From: an uncultured Acidobacteriota bacterium
Lineage (GTDB): Bacteria; Acidobacteriota; JAAYUB01
Assembly (NCBI GenBank): GCA_937925645.1
Contig: CALAMB010000486.1
Coordinates: 12,556-76,555 of the forward strand
DNA: 64,000 nucleotides
Reading direction: 5' to 3'
Below, in pieces: positions 35,184-43,534 of the stretch; the first letter of the stretch is position 1, and each line of letters starts with the position of its first letter. The notes beneath the pieces were generated by a model. That model made no database searches. It was not told where the DNA came from and saw only the letters and a program-made list of their open reading frames with translations. Made by a program: the position numbers and the translations under genes.

Positions 35184-36140
35184 TTATTCCATTCCCGGGC
35201 AACACCGTTCCAGAATTCCAGTCAGGCAGCCGACGGCGCCCGCCGCCTTGGCCAACTCGTCCACCGGAACGGATCGGCACTCAATCCCCGCCTGTTCCAG
35301 GAACGCCCGGGTGGCCGGGTTGCCGTCCGGCATCAGGATCCGCCGCGGCCCCAGCGTCACGAAATTCAGCGCCCGGCCCACGTCCAGCTCCGGCCCCGCC
35401 GGTGGTTCCAGCAGGACGAAGCCCCGCGCCCGCAGCGCGGCGGCGGCCTCCGGCGGCACGGCGCCCGGCCAGCCGACAGCAAGGTCGCGGTCCACGATCC
35501 GCAAAAGCCCCATAAGATGCATGGACTGGGGCGGCAGCTCCGTCCGGATCGCGGCGACGTCCAGCTCCGCCAGCAGCGCCGCCACCTGGGCGGCGCCGGC
35601 GGCGTTGGTCCGCCGCCCGGTGGCGAGCAACACCGCGCCGGGGTCCAGCCACATGGCATCCGCCCCCTCGAATGTCCCGCCACCGCGGATGGTGCGCAGA
35701 ATCGGCACTCCCAGCGCCGCCAGCCGTCGGGCCACGAGGCGCTCCTCGCCCGCCCGGACCGTCGAGGCCGGCCGCCCGAGGATCGCTCCCTCCGGAGTCA
35801 TGAACAGCAGATCGGCGACGAACAGCAGGTTCGGCGGCGCCTTCCCGGCCGGCCGCACCACCCGGACCGCCACCCCCGCGGCCCGATAAGCGTCCGCCAG
35901 CCGTTCGTGCTGCGCCCGCGCCCGCCCCGCATCCAGCGGCGCCAGCATCTGGACGGCCAGCGGATCCGCCAGCCCCTCGATCTCGGCGCCCGGCCGGTGC
36001 AGCAGCACGGCCCGCAGGGGATGCCATTCGGTGACCGCCCCGCACGCCGACCAGACCCGGCCGATCTCCTCCCGGTGGGAGGCATGGCGGGGCGACCAAC
36101 CCGCACCGCCGAATGCCGGTGTGTCGTACTGCCCGCTCAT
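35184..36140 (-). CDS. Amidinotransferase-superfamily hydrolase (DDAH/arginine deiminase-like)
   Basis: 318 residues. The five-bladed propeller superfamily is indicated by LFMTPEGAILGRPASTVR, GGGTFEGADAMWLDPGAVLL (substrate-binding Glu/Asp), the catalytic His in QSMHLMGLLRIVD and a catalytic Cys near the C-terminus (AVGCLTGIL). Length fits dimethylarginine dimethylaminohydrolase better than arginine deiminase (about 400). Predicted reaction: hydrolysis of a guanidino group, releasing citrulline or a relative. GGGAGGTGACC directly precedes the ATG. It stands alone between convergent and divergent neighbours. Confidence 0.82.
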   Translation of the reverse strand: MSGQYDTPAFGGAGWSPRHASHREEIGRVWSACGAVTEWHPLRAVLLHRPGAEIEGLADPLAVQMLAPLDAGRARAQHERLADAYRAAGVAVRVVRPAGKAPPNLLFVADLLFMTPEGAILGRPASTVRAGEERLVARRLAALGVPILRTIRGGGTFEGADAMWLDPGAVLLATGRRTNAAGAAQVAALLAELDVAAIRTELPPQSMHLMGLLRIVDRDLAVGWPGAVPPEAAAALRARGFVLLEPPAGPELDVGRALNFVTLGPRRILMPDGNPATRAFLEQAGIECRSVPVDELAKAAGAVGCLTGILERCCPGME

Positions 36141-36171
36141 GGTCACCTCCCGTTCACGCGGTCTGATCCGT

Positions 36172-36200
36172 TTGCAATCACCCGACCCTCATTGTAATAT
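36172..36200 (+). promoter_or_regulatory. Promoter of the HD-GYP gene
   Basis: TTGCAA (36172-36177), 17 bases, TAATAT (36195-36200). Confidence 0.65.
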
Positions 36201-36256
36201 ACTCTTGACTACCCGAGCGTCTGCAGCACCCCGTTGACCATCAGGAGGTCACGCCG

Positions 36257-37831
36257 ATGAGCCAGCCTCCCACCACCGACGGCCGCGGGCCCACCGGTTC
36301 GGGCGGCGGCGATTTTCAGGCCCGGATGAACCGGTTGATCGAGATCTCCATCGCCCTGTCGGCGGAGCGCAAGCTGGACGTGCTGCTGGAACGGATCCTG
36401 ACCTCCGCCCGGGAGATCACCGGCGCCGACGCCGGCACGCTGTACCGGCTGCAGGACGGCCGGCTTCACTTCGAGGTGATCCAGAACGCGACGCTGGGCA
36501 TCGCCACCGGCGGCACCACCGGCGAAAAAACCCGGCTGGAGCCGGTGAAACTGGACAAGGCCAACGTCTGCGCCTATACCGCCATCCTGGGCCGGACGGT
36601 CGCCATCGCCGACGTGTACGAGTCCCGGGAGTTCGATTTTTCCGGTCCCCGACACTACGACCGGATGACCGGCTACCGTTCCCGATCAATGCTGGTGGTC
36701 CCCATGAAAAACCACGCCGGCGTGGTCACCGGCGTGCTGCAACTCCTCAACGCCACCGAATCCGCCACCGGCGCCGTCGGGCCGTTCCGCCCCGAGGACA
36801 CCGCCATCGTCGAAGCCCTCGCCTCCCAGGCGGCGGTGGCCATCGACAACGTCACCCTGATCCAGGAGATGAAGGACCTGTTCGATGCGGTCATCCGGGT
36901 CATGGCCGCCGCCGTGGACGCCAAGTCCCACTACACCGGCAACCACATCCAGCGGGTGGCCATCTTCAACACGATGCTGGCCCAGGCGGTGCACGACATT
37001 GCCGACGGGCCGCTGGCGGGCGTGCAGTTCACCGAGCAGGACATGGAAGCGATCCGGATCGCCGGCTGGCTGCACGACATCGGCAAGATCACCACGCCGG
37101 TGTGGATCATGGACAAGGCCACCAAGCTGGAGACGCTGATGGACCGCATGGAGCTGGTGGAAACACGGTTCCGGCTGATTCGGGAGCTGCTGGCCCGGCA
37201 GCCGGACGATCCGGATCTGGCCACCCGGCTGACGGAGCTCGATGCCGCCCTGGACGCCGTCCGCCGCGCCAACGTCCCGGCGGAAAACACCGACCCGGAG
37301 CTCCTGGCCCGCGTTCAGGAGATCAGCCGGCGCACATACGCGGACGACGGCGTCGAGCGCCCCTACCTGACCCCCGACGAGACCGAGAACCTGACCATCC
37401 GCCGCGGCACGCTCACCGAGGAGCAGCGCCGCGTCATGCAGACCCACGTGGACTGGACCAACCGCCTCCTGAGCCACATCCCCTTCAAGGGTCACCTCGC
37501 CGACGTGCCCGTGTTCGCCGGCCAGCACCATGAACGGCTCAACGGCCGCGGCTACCCCGACGGCGCCGGACGGGACCGGATCCCGATCCAGTCCCGGATC
37601 CTGGCCATCGCCGACCTGTACGAAGCGCTCAGCGCCCGGGACCGTCCCTACCGCCGGCCCATGTCCAAGGAGGAAATCGTCGCCGTCCTGCGCGATTCGG
37701 CCGCCCGCGATGAGATCGACGGCGACATTCTCGAAGTGATGCTTCGGAGCAACCTGATCGACGTGTTCGAGACGCTGTTCGAGTCCCTCCGGCAGGAAGG
37801 GCTGTCCGCCTACACCATGCCGCCCGTTTGA
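36257..37831 (+). CDS. GAF plus HD-GYP protein, probable cyclic-di-GMP phosphodiesterase
   Basis: 524 residues, no membrane segment. A GAF sensor domain (about 25-205) contains LDVLLERILTSAREITGADA and GVLQLLNA. The HD-GYP domain (about 215-520) has RIAGWLHDIGKITTP (the HD pair) and GQHHERLNGRGYPDGAGRDR (the GYP signature, with Asn where Asp is commoner), then LAIADLYEALSARDRPYR. An insert of about 90 residues (310-400) splits the domain between the HD and the HHE motifs. It probably degrades cyclic-di-GMP in response to a ligand bound by GAF. GGAGG lies 7 bases upstream of the ATG. Confidence 0.92.
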   Translation: MSQPPTTDGRGPTGSGGGDFQARMNRLIEISIALSAERKLDVLLERILTSAREITGADAGTLYRLQDGRLHFEVIQNATLGIATGGTTGEKTRLEPVKLDKANVCAYTAILGRTVAIADVYESREFDFSGPRHYDRMTGYRSRSMLVVPMKNHAGVVTGVLQLLNATESATGAVGPFRPEDTAIVEALASQAAVAIDNVTLIQEMKDLFDAVIRVMAAAVDAKSHYTGNHIQRVAIFNTMLAQAVHDIADGPLAGVQFTEQDMEAIRIAGWLHDIGKITTPVWIMDKATKLETLMDRMELVETRFRLIRELLARQPDDPDLATRLTELDAALDAVRRANVPAENTDPELLARVQEISRRTYADDGVERPYLTPDETENLTIRRGTLTEEQRRVMQTHVDWTNRLLSHIPFKGHLADVPVFAGQHHERLNGRGYPDGAGRDRIPIQSRILAIADLYEALSARDRPYRRPMSKEEIVAVLRDSAARDEIDGDILEVMLRSNLIDVFETLFESLRQEGLSAYTMPPV

Positions 37832-37883
37832 ACCGGACGCCCCCCGATCCGCTTCAGGAACCAGCCGCTGAACCGGCGGCGCC

Positions 37884-38873
37884 TCAACTGAACGGCCGCG
37901 TCGAGCTCATCAGGTCGCCGACGTTGCCGGCGTCGAAGAATCCCGTGAATCCGCCGAAGCGCTCGATGTATTCGGTGATCTCGAAGTGGTGTGGTGACGG
38001 GGCGGTGAAGATCTGGTACAGGCCGCGTTCGGGGGAACCGATGATCTCCGGGGTGGTGAAGGCGATCCCGCGCGTCCGCTGCACCGCCACCGTGGACAGG
38101 ATGCCCGGAGTGTAGTAGGCGGTGTGATGGACTCGCGAGCCGTGCCGGGCGACGTACATCGCCACCACCGACGCCGGATCCCAGCCGTAAGAAATGACAA
38201 TGGCCGGCTTGCGGTCGCCGAGGCGGTACACAGTGGTTTCCGCCTGCTCCTGGTGGACGGTGAAGCACTCGCTGTAGCAGTACGGGGTCAGGCGCATGAT
38301 CCACTCGGCGGCGGCCCGGATGCCGTCCGCCCGAATGCGGTAGGCGATGTGGTCCACCTCGCCCACGGTATGCGCCGACGCCGGCTCGGCCACCGCCGGC
38401 GGCTCCAGCGGCTCGAAGTCGGCGCCGCTGAACCAGTCATAGTCCGCGCCGTCGGTGTAGGCGAACCGGTCATCCAGCCCGGGGATCGGATCGGTGACAA
38501 TCCCCATGCCTGTTCGCCGGCAGGCCACGCCCGATCCGGCAAGTGCGCGTTCCGCCGCCGCCAGGTCGGCGCAACGAAAGGCCAGGCCGGCCAGACGGGG
38601 GAAGCCAGACAGGGGACCGGGCTGTTCCTCGATGACGATTCCGGCGGCCGCGCCGGCCAGGCGCAACACGTGGTAGCGGCGATCCGTGGTCCGGTGCCGA
38701 AAGCTGCCCGCCGGCCGGAAGTTGGTGCGCGCGGTGTACTCGGCGGCGAGCGCGGCACCCTGCCCCCAATCCACCACGTAGTGCAGATGGTGGACCCCGT
38801 CCACGAAGGGCTCCAGCGGTGACGGCCCCAGCCGCTCCCGCAGGGTTTCCAGATCGTGGCGCACGCTGATCAT
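37884..38873 (-). CDS. 4-Hydroxyphenylpyruvate dioxygenase-like VOC protein
   Basis: 329 residues, two vicinal-oxygen-chelate halves. Metal ligands of the HPPD type are visible: His in GEVDHIAYRIRA, His in RVHHTAYYTPG and Glu in the C-terminal strand HHFEITEYIERFGG. The end, GFTGFFDAGNVGDLMSSTR, recalls the HPPD closing helix (GFGxGNFxxLF). True HPPD makes homogentisate from 4-hydroxyphenylpyruvate (tyrosine breakdown), but this one is about 30 residues shorter and diverged, so it could act on another 2-oxo acid. Coupled by ATGA (38870-38873) to the symporter gene upstream. Confidence 0.75.
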   Translation of the reverse strand: MISVRHDLETLRERLGPSPLEPFVDGVHHLHYVVDWGQGAALAAEYTARTNFRPAGSFRHRTTDRRYHVLRLAGAAAGIVIEEQPGPLSGFPRLAGLAFRCADLAAAERALAGSGVACRRTGMGIVTDPIPGLDDRFAYTDGADYDWFSGADFEPLEPPAVAEPASAHTVGEVDHIAYRIRADGIRAAAEWIMRLTPYCYSECFTVHQEQAETTVYRLGDRKPAIVISYGWDPASVVAMYVARHGSRVHHTAYYTPGILSTVAVQRTRGIAFTTPEIIGSPERGLYQIFTAPSPHHFEITEYIERFGGFTGFFDAGNVGDLMSSTRPFS

Positions 38874-40261
38874 GACGGCACCTCCTCGTTGTCCCGCGTG
38901 GTTTCCTCATTTGGCGGCGGGGCTTCGGCCTCCAGATCGCCGCTCCACAGATAGCGCCGGGTCTCGGCCACGGCCACGCCGCTGAGCAGGAGCAGGGCGA
39001 CCAGGTTGGGCACGGCCATGAGCGCGTTGGCGATGTCGGCGAACGACCAGACGATGGGCAGGGTGGCCACCGACCCCACCAGGACCATGGCCACCCACAA
39101 CCAGCGGTACGGTTGGACCACCCGTGGTCCGGCCAGATACTCCACGGCCTTCTCTCCGTAATATGACCAGCCCAGAATGGTGGAGAACACAAAGGTCAGC
39201 AAGCCGACCGTGAGCACGGCGGGCCCCACCACCGGCAGATCCGCGAAGGCGGCGTGAGTGAGCTTCGCCCCGGCCAGCCCCCGCGTCCATTCCATGGAGT
39301 TGACCAGCATGACTCCGGTGATGGCGCAGACCACCACCGTGTCCCAGAACGTGCCGGAGGAGGAAACCAGCGCCTGCCGCACGGGATTTTTTGTCTGGGC
39401 CGCGGCGGCGACGATGGGGGCGCTACCCAGGCCCGACTCGTTGGAAAACAGGCCCCGGGCGATGCCGAAACGCACCGCCTCGCGCATCCCGGCCCCCAGG
39501 AAGCCGCCCACGGCCGCCTGGCCGGTGAACGCGCCCTGGACGATCAGCCCCAGCGTGTGCGGTAGCCGCTCCCACCCCATGACCAGCAGCACGAGGCAGC
39601 CCACGACATAAAAGCAGGCCATGAACGGAACCAATCGTTCACAGATCCGGGCGATGGACTTGATCCCGCCCAGGATCACCACGGCCGTGAGGGCGGTCAG
39701 GATGCCGCCTGTCCACCACGGCGAAATACCGAAGGTGGTATTGACCATCTCGGCGATGGAGTTGGCCTGAACCATGTTGCCGATGCCGAACGCGGTGATG
39801 GATGTCAGGAGGGCGAACAGCACGCCGAGCCACCGCTGCCGCAGACCGCGCTCCAGCACGTACATGGGTCCGCCGGCCATGGTCCCGTCCCGCGTGACGA
39901 CGCGATATTTCACCGCCAGCAAGGCCTCGGTGTACTTGCTGGCCACGCCGAACACGCCGGTGAGCCACATCCACAGCACCGCCCCGGGGCCGCCCGCCGC
40001 GACGGCGGTGGCCACGCCTACGATATTGCCCGTGCCGATGGTGGCCGCCAAAGCGGTCGTCAGGGCACCGAACTGGCTGATGTCGCCGGCGCCCTCCTGC
40101 CGCCGCTTCAGGGATAGTCGGATGGCCTTGCCCAGGTGGCCCTGGATGAAACGCAGCCGGACAGTCAGGAAAATGTGGGTGCCGAACAGGAGGGCGAGCA
40201 TGGGCCAGCCCCACACCACGTCGCTGGCGGCGCTCAGCCAGGACTCCAGCGTCTGCATCAC
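38870..40261 (-). CDS. Sodium/alanine (AGCS) family symporter
   Basis: 463 residues with about eleven membrane helices. Family signature regions: FGALTTALAATIGTGNIVGV, VLWMWLTGVFGVASKYTEAL, GMREAVRFGIARGLFSNESG and TILGWSYYGEKAVEYLAG. AGCS members import alanine or glycine with sodium. GTG at 40261 is given as start because AGGAGG lies 9 bases upstream; the ATG at 40258 is equally possible. Translationally coupled to the HPPD-like gene, so its substrate may be an aromatic or related amino acid that the dioxygenase pathway uses. Confidence 0.92.
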   Translation of the reverse strand: MMQTLESWLSAASDVVWGWPMLALLFGTHIFLTVRLRFIQGHLGKAIRLSLKRRQEGAGDISQFGALTTALAATIGTGNIVGVATAVAAGGPGAVLWMWLTGVFGVASKYTEALLAVKYRVVTRDGTMAGGPMYVLERGLRQRWLGVLFALLTSITAFGIGNMVQANSIAEMVNTTFGISPWWTGGILTALTAVVILGGIKSIARICERLVPFMACFYVVGCLVLLVMGWERLPHTLGLIVQGAFTGQAAVGGFLGAGMREAVRFGIARGLFSNESGLGSAPIVAAAAQTKNPVRQALVSSSGTFWDTVVVCAITGVMLVNSMEWTRGLAGAKLTHAAFADLPVVGPAVLTVGLLTFVFSTILGWSYYGEKAVEYLAGPRVVQPYRWLWVAMVLVGSVATLPIVWSFADIANALMAVPNLVALLLLSGVAVAETRRYLWSGDLEAEAPPPNEETTRDNEEVPS

Positions 40262-40406
40262 GGTCGCCGTCCTCCTCGGACCTGATTTCCGGCCGGACCG
40301 AACCCTCGCGTGACGCGCGGCGGTACCGAAGCCGGATTATGGAACGTCCGCTCGGTTCAAGGCAAGGGGATTGTGCGGCCGGCGGCCCGCGCCCGGCGGA
40401 CGCGGA

Positions 40407-41501
40407 CTACGACGCGGATTGCAGCGGCCGGGCGACCGCGGCCTGGATCATCAGGAACTCGCCCACGTTGTCCGCGGTGAGCAGACCCACCAGCCGCCCG
40501 TTGCGGAGCACGGGCAGGGTGTGGCAGGCGCACGCCTGCAGGCTGGCGAACGCCGTTTCCAGCATGTCGTTGGCGTCCACCTGCCGGATATCGCGCCGCA
40601 TCACCGCGCCCACGCCGGCGGAGGCGCCCTCACGGGCCAGCACTTTCAGCAGGTCGTCCCGGGTCAGTACGCCCGCCACCCGGTCGCCGTCCATCACCGG
40701 AAAATCCTGCTGGGAGCCGGCCAGAATGCGGGTCACCGCCGTCTCGAGCGTGTCGCTCTCCGCCAGGGTCTGGAAGTCGGTGATCATGGCCCGGCTCACC
40801 GGAATGCCCCCCAGCGCGGCTTTCATCTGAACCATGCCGGCCTCCTGGCCCGCTCCGATCCAGACGAAGAGGGCGATGAACAGCAGGAACGGATTGGTGA
40901 ACAAGCCCACGAATCCGAACACCAGCGCCAGCCCCTGCCCCACCGTGGCGGCGATCTGGGTGGCCCGCGTGTATTCCAGCCGCATGGCCAGCAGCGCGCG
41001 CAGCACCCGGCCGCCGTCCATGGGGAAGGCGGGGATCAGGTTGAAAACCACCACGAACACGTTGAGCACCATCAGCCGTTCCCAGAACGATCCGCTGGCC
41101 AGGCCGAGCGATCCCAGCGGCTCGAGGGTATCGCTCAGGGTCAGCCAGGCGTACAGCGCCGCCGCGATGACCACGTTGACCGCCGGTCCAGCCAGCGCCA
41201 CCCACAGCTCCTGACGCGGCTCGTCGGGCATCCGCTCCAGGCGGGCCACGCCGCCGATGGGCAGCAGGGTGATGTCGCGGGTGCGGATCCCGTACTTCTT
41301 CGCCATCAGGGCGTGTCCGAACTCGTGCAACAGGATGCAGCCGAACAGGGCCAGCATGAACACCACGCCGGCGACAGTCGCCGCCACGGTGTGGCCCTGC
41401 AGCCAGTGGCTGAGCACCACCCACCCCAGAATCAGCAGGAACGTCGCATGGATGTAAACGCCGATACCGGCAAACGAGCCGATCCGCCACGACCACTTCA
41501 T
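40407..41501 (-). CDS. Site-2 protease family metalloprotease with two CBS domains
   Basis: 364 residues. An intramembrane zinc protease: HEFGH at residues 59-63 (zinc ligands and catalytic Glu), and NLIPAFPMDGGRVLRALLAM for the third ligand. The C-terminal ~130 residues form a CBS pair (VSRAMITDFQTLAESDTLET and VMRRDIRQVDANDMLETAFA), which bind adenine nucleotides in relatives such as M. jannaschii S2P. Likely cleaves membrane-bound regulators in step with energy status. GGAGGGAGG precedes the ATG. The symporter gene lies 145 bases downstream on the same strand. Confidence 0.92.
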   Translation of the reverse strand: MKWSWRIGSFAGIGVYIHATFLLILGWVVLSHWLQGHTVAATVAGVVFMLALFGCILLHEFGHALMAKKYGIRTRDITLLPIGGVARLERMPDEPRQELWVALAGPAVNVVIAAALYAWLTLSDTLEPLGSLGLASGSFWERLMVLNVFVVVFNLIPAFPMDGGRVLRALLAMRLEYTRATQIAATVGQGLALVFGFVGLFTNPFLLFIALFVWIGAGQEAGMVQMKAALGGIPVSRAMITDFQTLAESDTLETAVTRILAGSQQDFPVMDGDRVAGVLTRDDLLKVLAREGASAGVGAVMRRDIRQVDANDMLETAFASLQACACHTLPVLRNGRLVGLLTADNVGEFLMIQAAVARPLQSAS

Positions 41502-41643
41502 TGTCCAGCCTCCCTCCGCGTGTTGGCGCGCCGCGTCCGGCGGATCGTTCCGGGCACCCGGTCGCGGCGCCCCCGGTTAGATGCATCTTCCCGGGCGCGA
41601 TGTTCACGCCTGCCGTTTTTGCATGCGGCGGCTGCGCTTTCAG

Positions 41644-41672
41644 GTGAACATTGATCATCGCCGCCGTATAAT
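41644..41672 (+). promoter_or_regulatory. Promoter of the TPR-selD-GH127 genes
   Basis: GTGAAC (41644-41649), 17 bases, perfect TATAAT (41667-41672); start near 41679. Confidence 0.65.
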
Positions 41673-41702
41673 AGGCACAATCCCTCGACCGGGAGGTCTG
41701 CC

Positions 41703-42437
41703 ATGTCCAGAAATGGAATCCGACTATTTGTGCTCGCATTCACGCTGCTGGCCGCCACCTTCCTGGCCGCACAGGCGGCGCCGGCCGACACAGTAAAGGC
41801 GCCGCAGCTGGAGAAGGCCAAGGTCAAAATCGCCCTCAAACAGTACGACCAGGCCGTGAACGCCCTGCTCAAGGCCATGCAGGAGGATCCCAAGAATCCG
41901 GAGATCCCCAACTTTCTGGGCGTCGTCTTCCTGCAGACAGGCAACTTCGACGCCGCCCGCTCCTACTTCAAGCGGGCCATCCGCATGGACAAGAATTACG
42001 CCCGCGCCTACAACAACCTGGCGGCCATCTATCACGTCCGCAAACAGTATAAGACCGCGATCAAGCAGTACAAGAAAGCCGTCGAGAAGGATCCGCAGTT
42101 CCTGCTCGCCTACTACAACATGGCCAACGCTTACTTTGCGCAGAAGAAATATCTCCAGGCGGTGGACACGATGCACAAACTGGTCCAGATCGATCCCGAT
42201 TACTTGATGAAGGATCGCGGCGGTCTGGAGATCGGCTCGCTGGACATCGATGCCGCCAAGCGGAATTTTTATTACGCCAAACTGTACGCGCAGGTCAACG
42301 ACCTGGAAAAAGTGGTTTACTTCCTGAAGCTGGCCGTGGACAGCGGCTTCAAGGATTTCAAGACACTCCGGGAGGACCTGGACTTCGCGCCCTTCCTTCC
42401 GGACCCGCGCATCCAGGCGCTGCTGCCCCAACCCTGA
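41703..42437 (+). CDS. Secreted tetratricopeptide-repeat protein
   Basis: 244 residues. Signal peptide (LFVLAFTLLAATFLAAQAA) then at least four TPR units: AKVKIALKQYDQAVNALLKA, PNFLGVVFLQTGNFDAARSY, YNNLAAIYHVRKQYKTAIKQ and YNMANAYFAQKKYLQAVDTM. A protein-protein interaction scaffold in the periplasm or outer membrane. GGGAGG is 6 bases before the ATG. The selD start is 18 bases downstream, so the two are probably co-transcribed although functionally unrelated on sight. Confidence 0.88.
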   Translation: MSRNGIRLFVLAFTLLAATFLAAQAAPADTVKAPQLEKAKVKIALKQYDQAVNALLKAMQEDPKNPEIPNFLGVVFLQTGNFDAARSYFKRAIRMDKNYARAYNNLAAIYHVRKQYKTAIKQYKKAVEKDPQFLLAYYNMANAYFAQKKYLQAVDTMHKLVQIDPDYLMKDRGGLEIGSLDIDAAKRNFYYAKLYAQVNDLEKVVYFLKLAVDSGFKDFKTLREDLDFAPFLPDPRIQALLPQP

Positions 42438-42455
42438 ACCGGAGGCATGACCCGG

Positions 42456-43490
42456 GTGAACGAGCGTGTCCGCCTGACCCAGCTGGTCCGCTGCGCCGGC
42501 TGAGCGTCCAAGATGAGCCCGGCGGAGCTGGGCTTGGCGCTGGCCGGTCTGCCGACCGTCCATGATCCCCGCCTGGTGGTGGGGTACGAGACGGCCGACG
42601 ACGCCGCGGTGTACGAAATCGCCGACGGGTTGCTGCTGGTGTCCACCGTCGATTTCTTCACCCCGGTGGTGGACGATCCCTACCTGTTCGGCAAGATCGC
42701 GGCGGCCAACGCGCTCTCGGATGTCTATGCCATGGGCGCGACCCCCGTGACCGCGCTCAACATCGCGGCCTTCCCCAAGAAGCTCGGCATGGCCCTGCTG
42801 CGCGAGATCTTCCGGGGCGGGGCCGAGAAGGCCGCCGAGGCCGGCATCGCCATCGTCGGCGGCCACACCATCGACGACGCGGAACCGAAATACGGGCTGG
42901 CGGTGACCGGGCTGGTGACCCGCGAACACCTCCGGCTCAATCGCGGTGCCCGGCCCGGCGACGCGCTGATCCTGACGAAACCCCTCGGCATCGGCGTGCT
43001 GACCACCGCTCTCAAGAACGGCGATCTGGCCGACGCGGATCTGGCGCCCGCCGTCGCGGTCATGGAACAGCTCAACGCCGCCGCCGCGCGGATCATGCAG
43101 AATCATGAAGTCCATGCCGTCACCGACATCACCGGCTTCGGTTTCCTCGGCCACCTCCACGAGATGTGCGCCGCCAGCGGCGCGGGCGCCCGGGTGACCG
43201 CCGGCGCCGTCCCCGTCCTGCCGGCGGCGCTGCCCCTGGCGCGCCAGTGGAAGATGCCCGGCGGCAGCGTGGCCAACATGGAGCATATCCAGCCGCACGT
43301 CACGGTGGACGGCACGGTGGACGAGGGTCTGGTCAACGTCCTCTACGACGCCCAGACCTCGGGCGGCCTGCTGCTGGCCGTGGCGCCCGCGCACGCCGAC
43401 CCGCTGCTGCGGGAGTTGCTGCCCGCCCATCCCTGGAGCCGCCGCGTGGGTGAGATCGTCCCGGGCGGCGGCATCGTCATCCGGCCATAG
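42456..43490 (+). CDS. selD: Selenide, water dikinase (selenophosphate synthetase), itself a selenoprotein
   Basis: 344 residues including one selenocysteine. SelD makes selenophosphate from selenide and ATP for tRNA-Sec and selenouridine. An in-frame TGA (42501-42503) stands at codon 16 in VRLTQLVRCAG-U-ASKMSPAELGL, aligning with the catalytic Cys17/Lys20 of the E. coli enzyme (GAGCGCK); here Sec16 and Lys19. Start: GTG at 42456, 10 bases after GGAGG; the ATG at 42447 is only 1 base from it. Calling the gene from the ATG at 42513 would remove the catalytic residue. The body shows GYETADDAAVYEI, VGGHTIDDAEPKYGLAVTG and DITGFGFLGHLHEM. The genome should encode SelA, SelB and tRNA-Sec. Confidence 0.92.
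42508..42537 (+). promoter_or_regulatory. Candidate bacterial SECIS hairpin of selD
   Basis: Begins 5 bases after the UGA: CCAA (42508-42511) and GCCC (42517-42520) pair with GGGC (42530-42533) and TTGG (42534-42537). Nine-base loop GGCGGAGCT begins 18 bases after the UGA, the usual distance for SelB recognition. The 5-base bulge and loop differ from the E. coli fdhF consensus. Confidence 0.55.
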
Positions 43491-43534
43491 CGCCGCCGGC
43501 GCGACCGGCCGCCATCATCCGGAGTGAAGCGACC

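Noticed and set aside
42513-43490. selD starting at the ATG at 42513
   Set aside because: That start omits the catalytic Sec/Lys segment and has no ribosome site; the readthrough frame from 42456 restores both.
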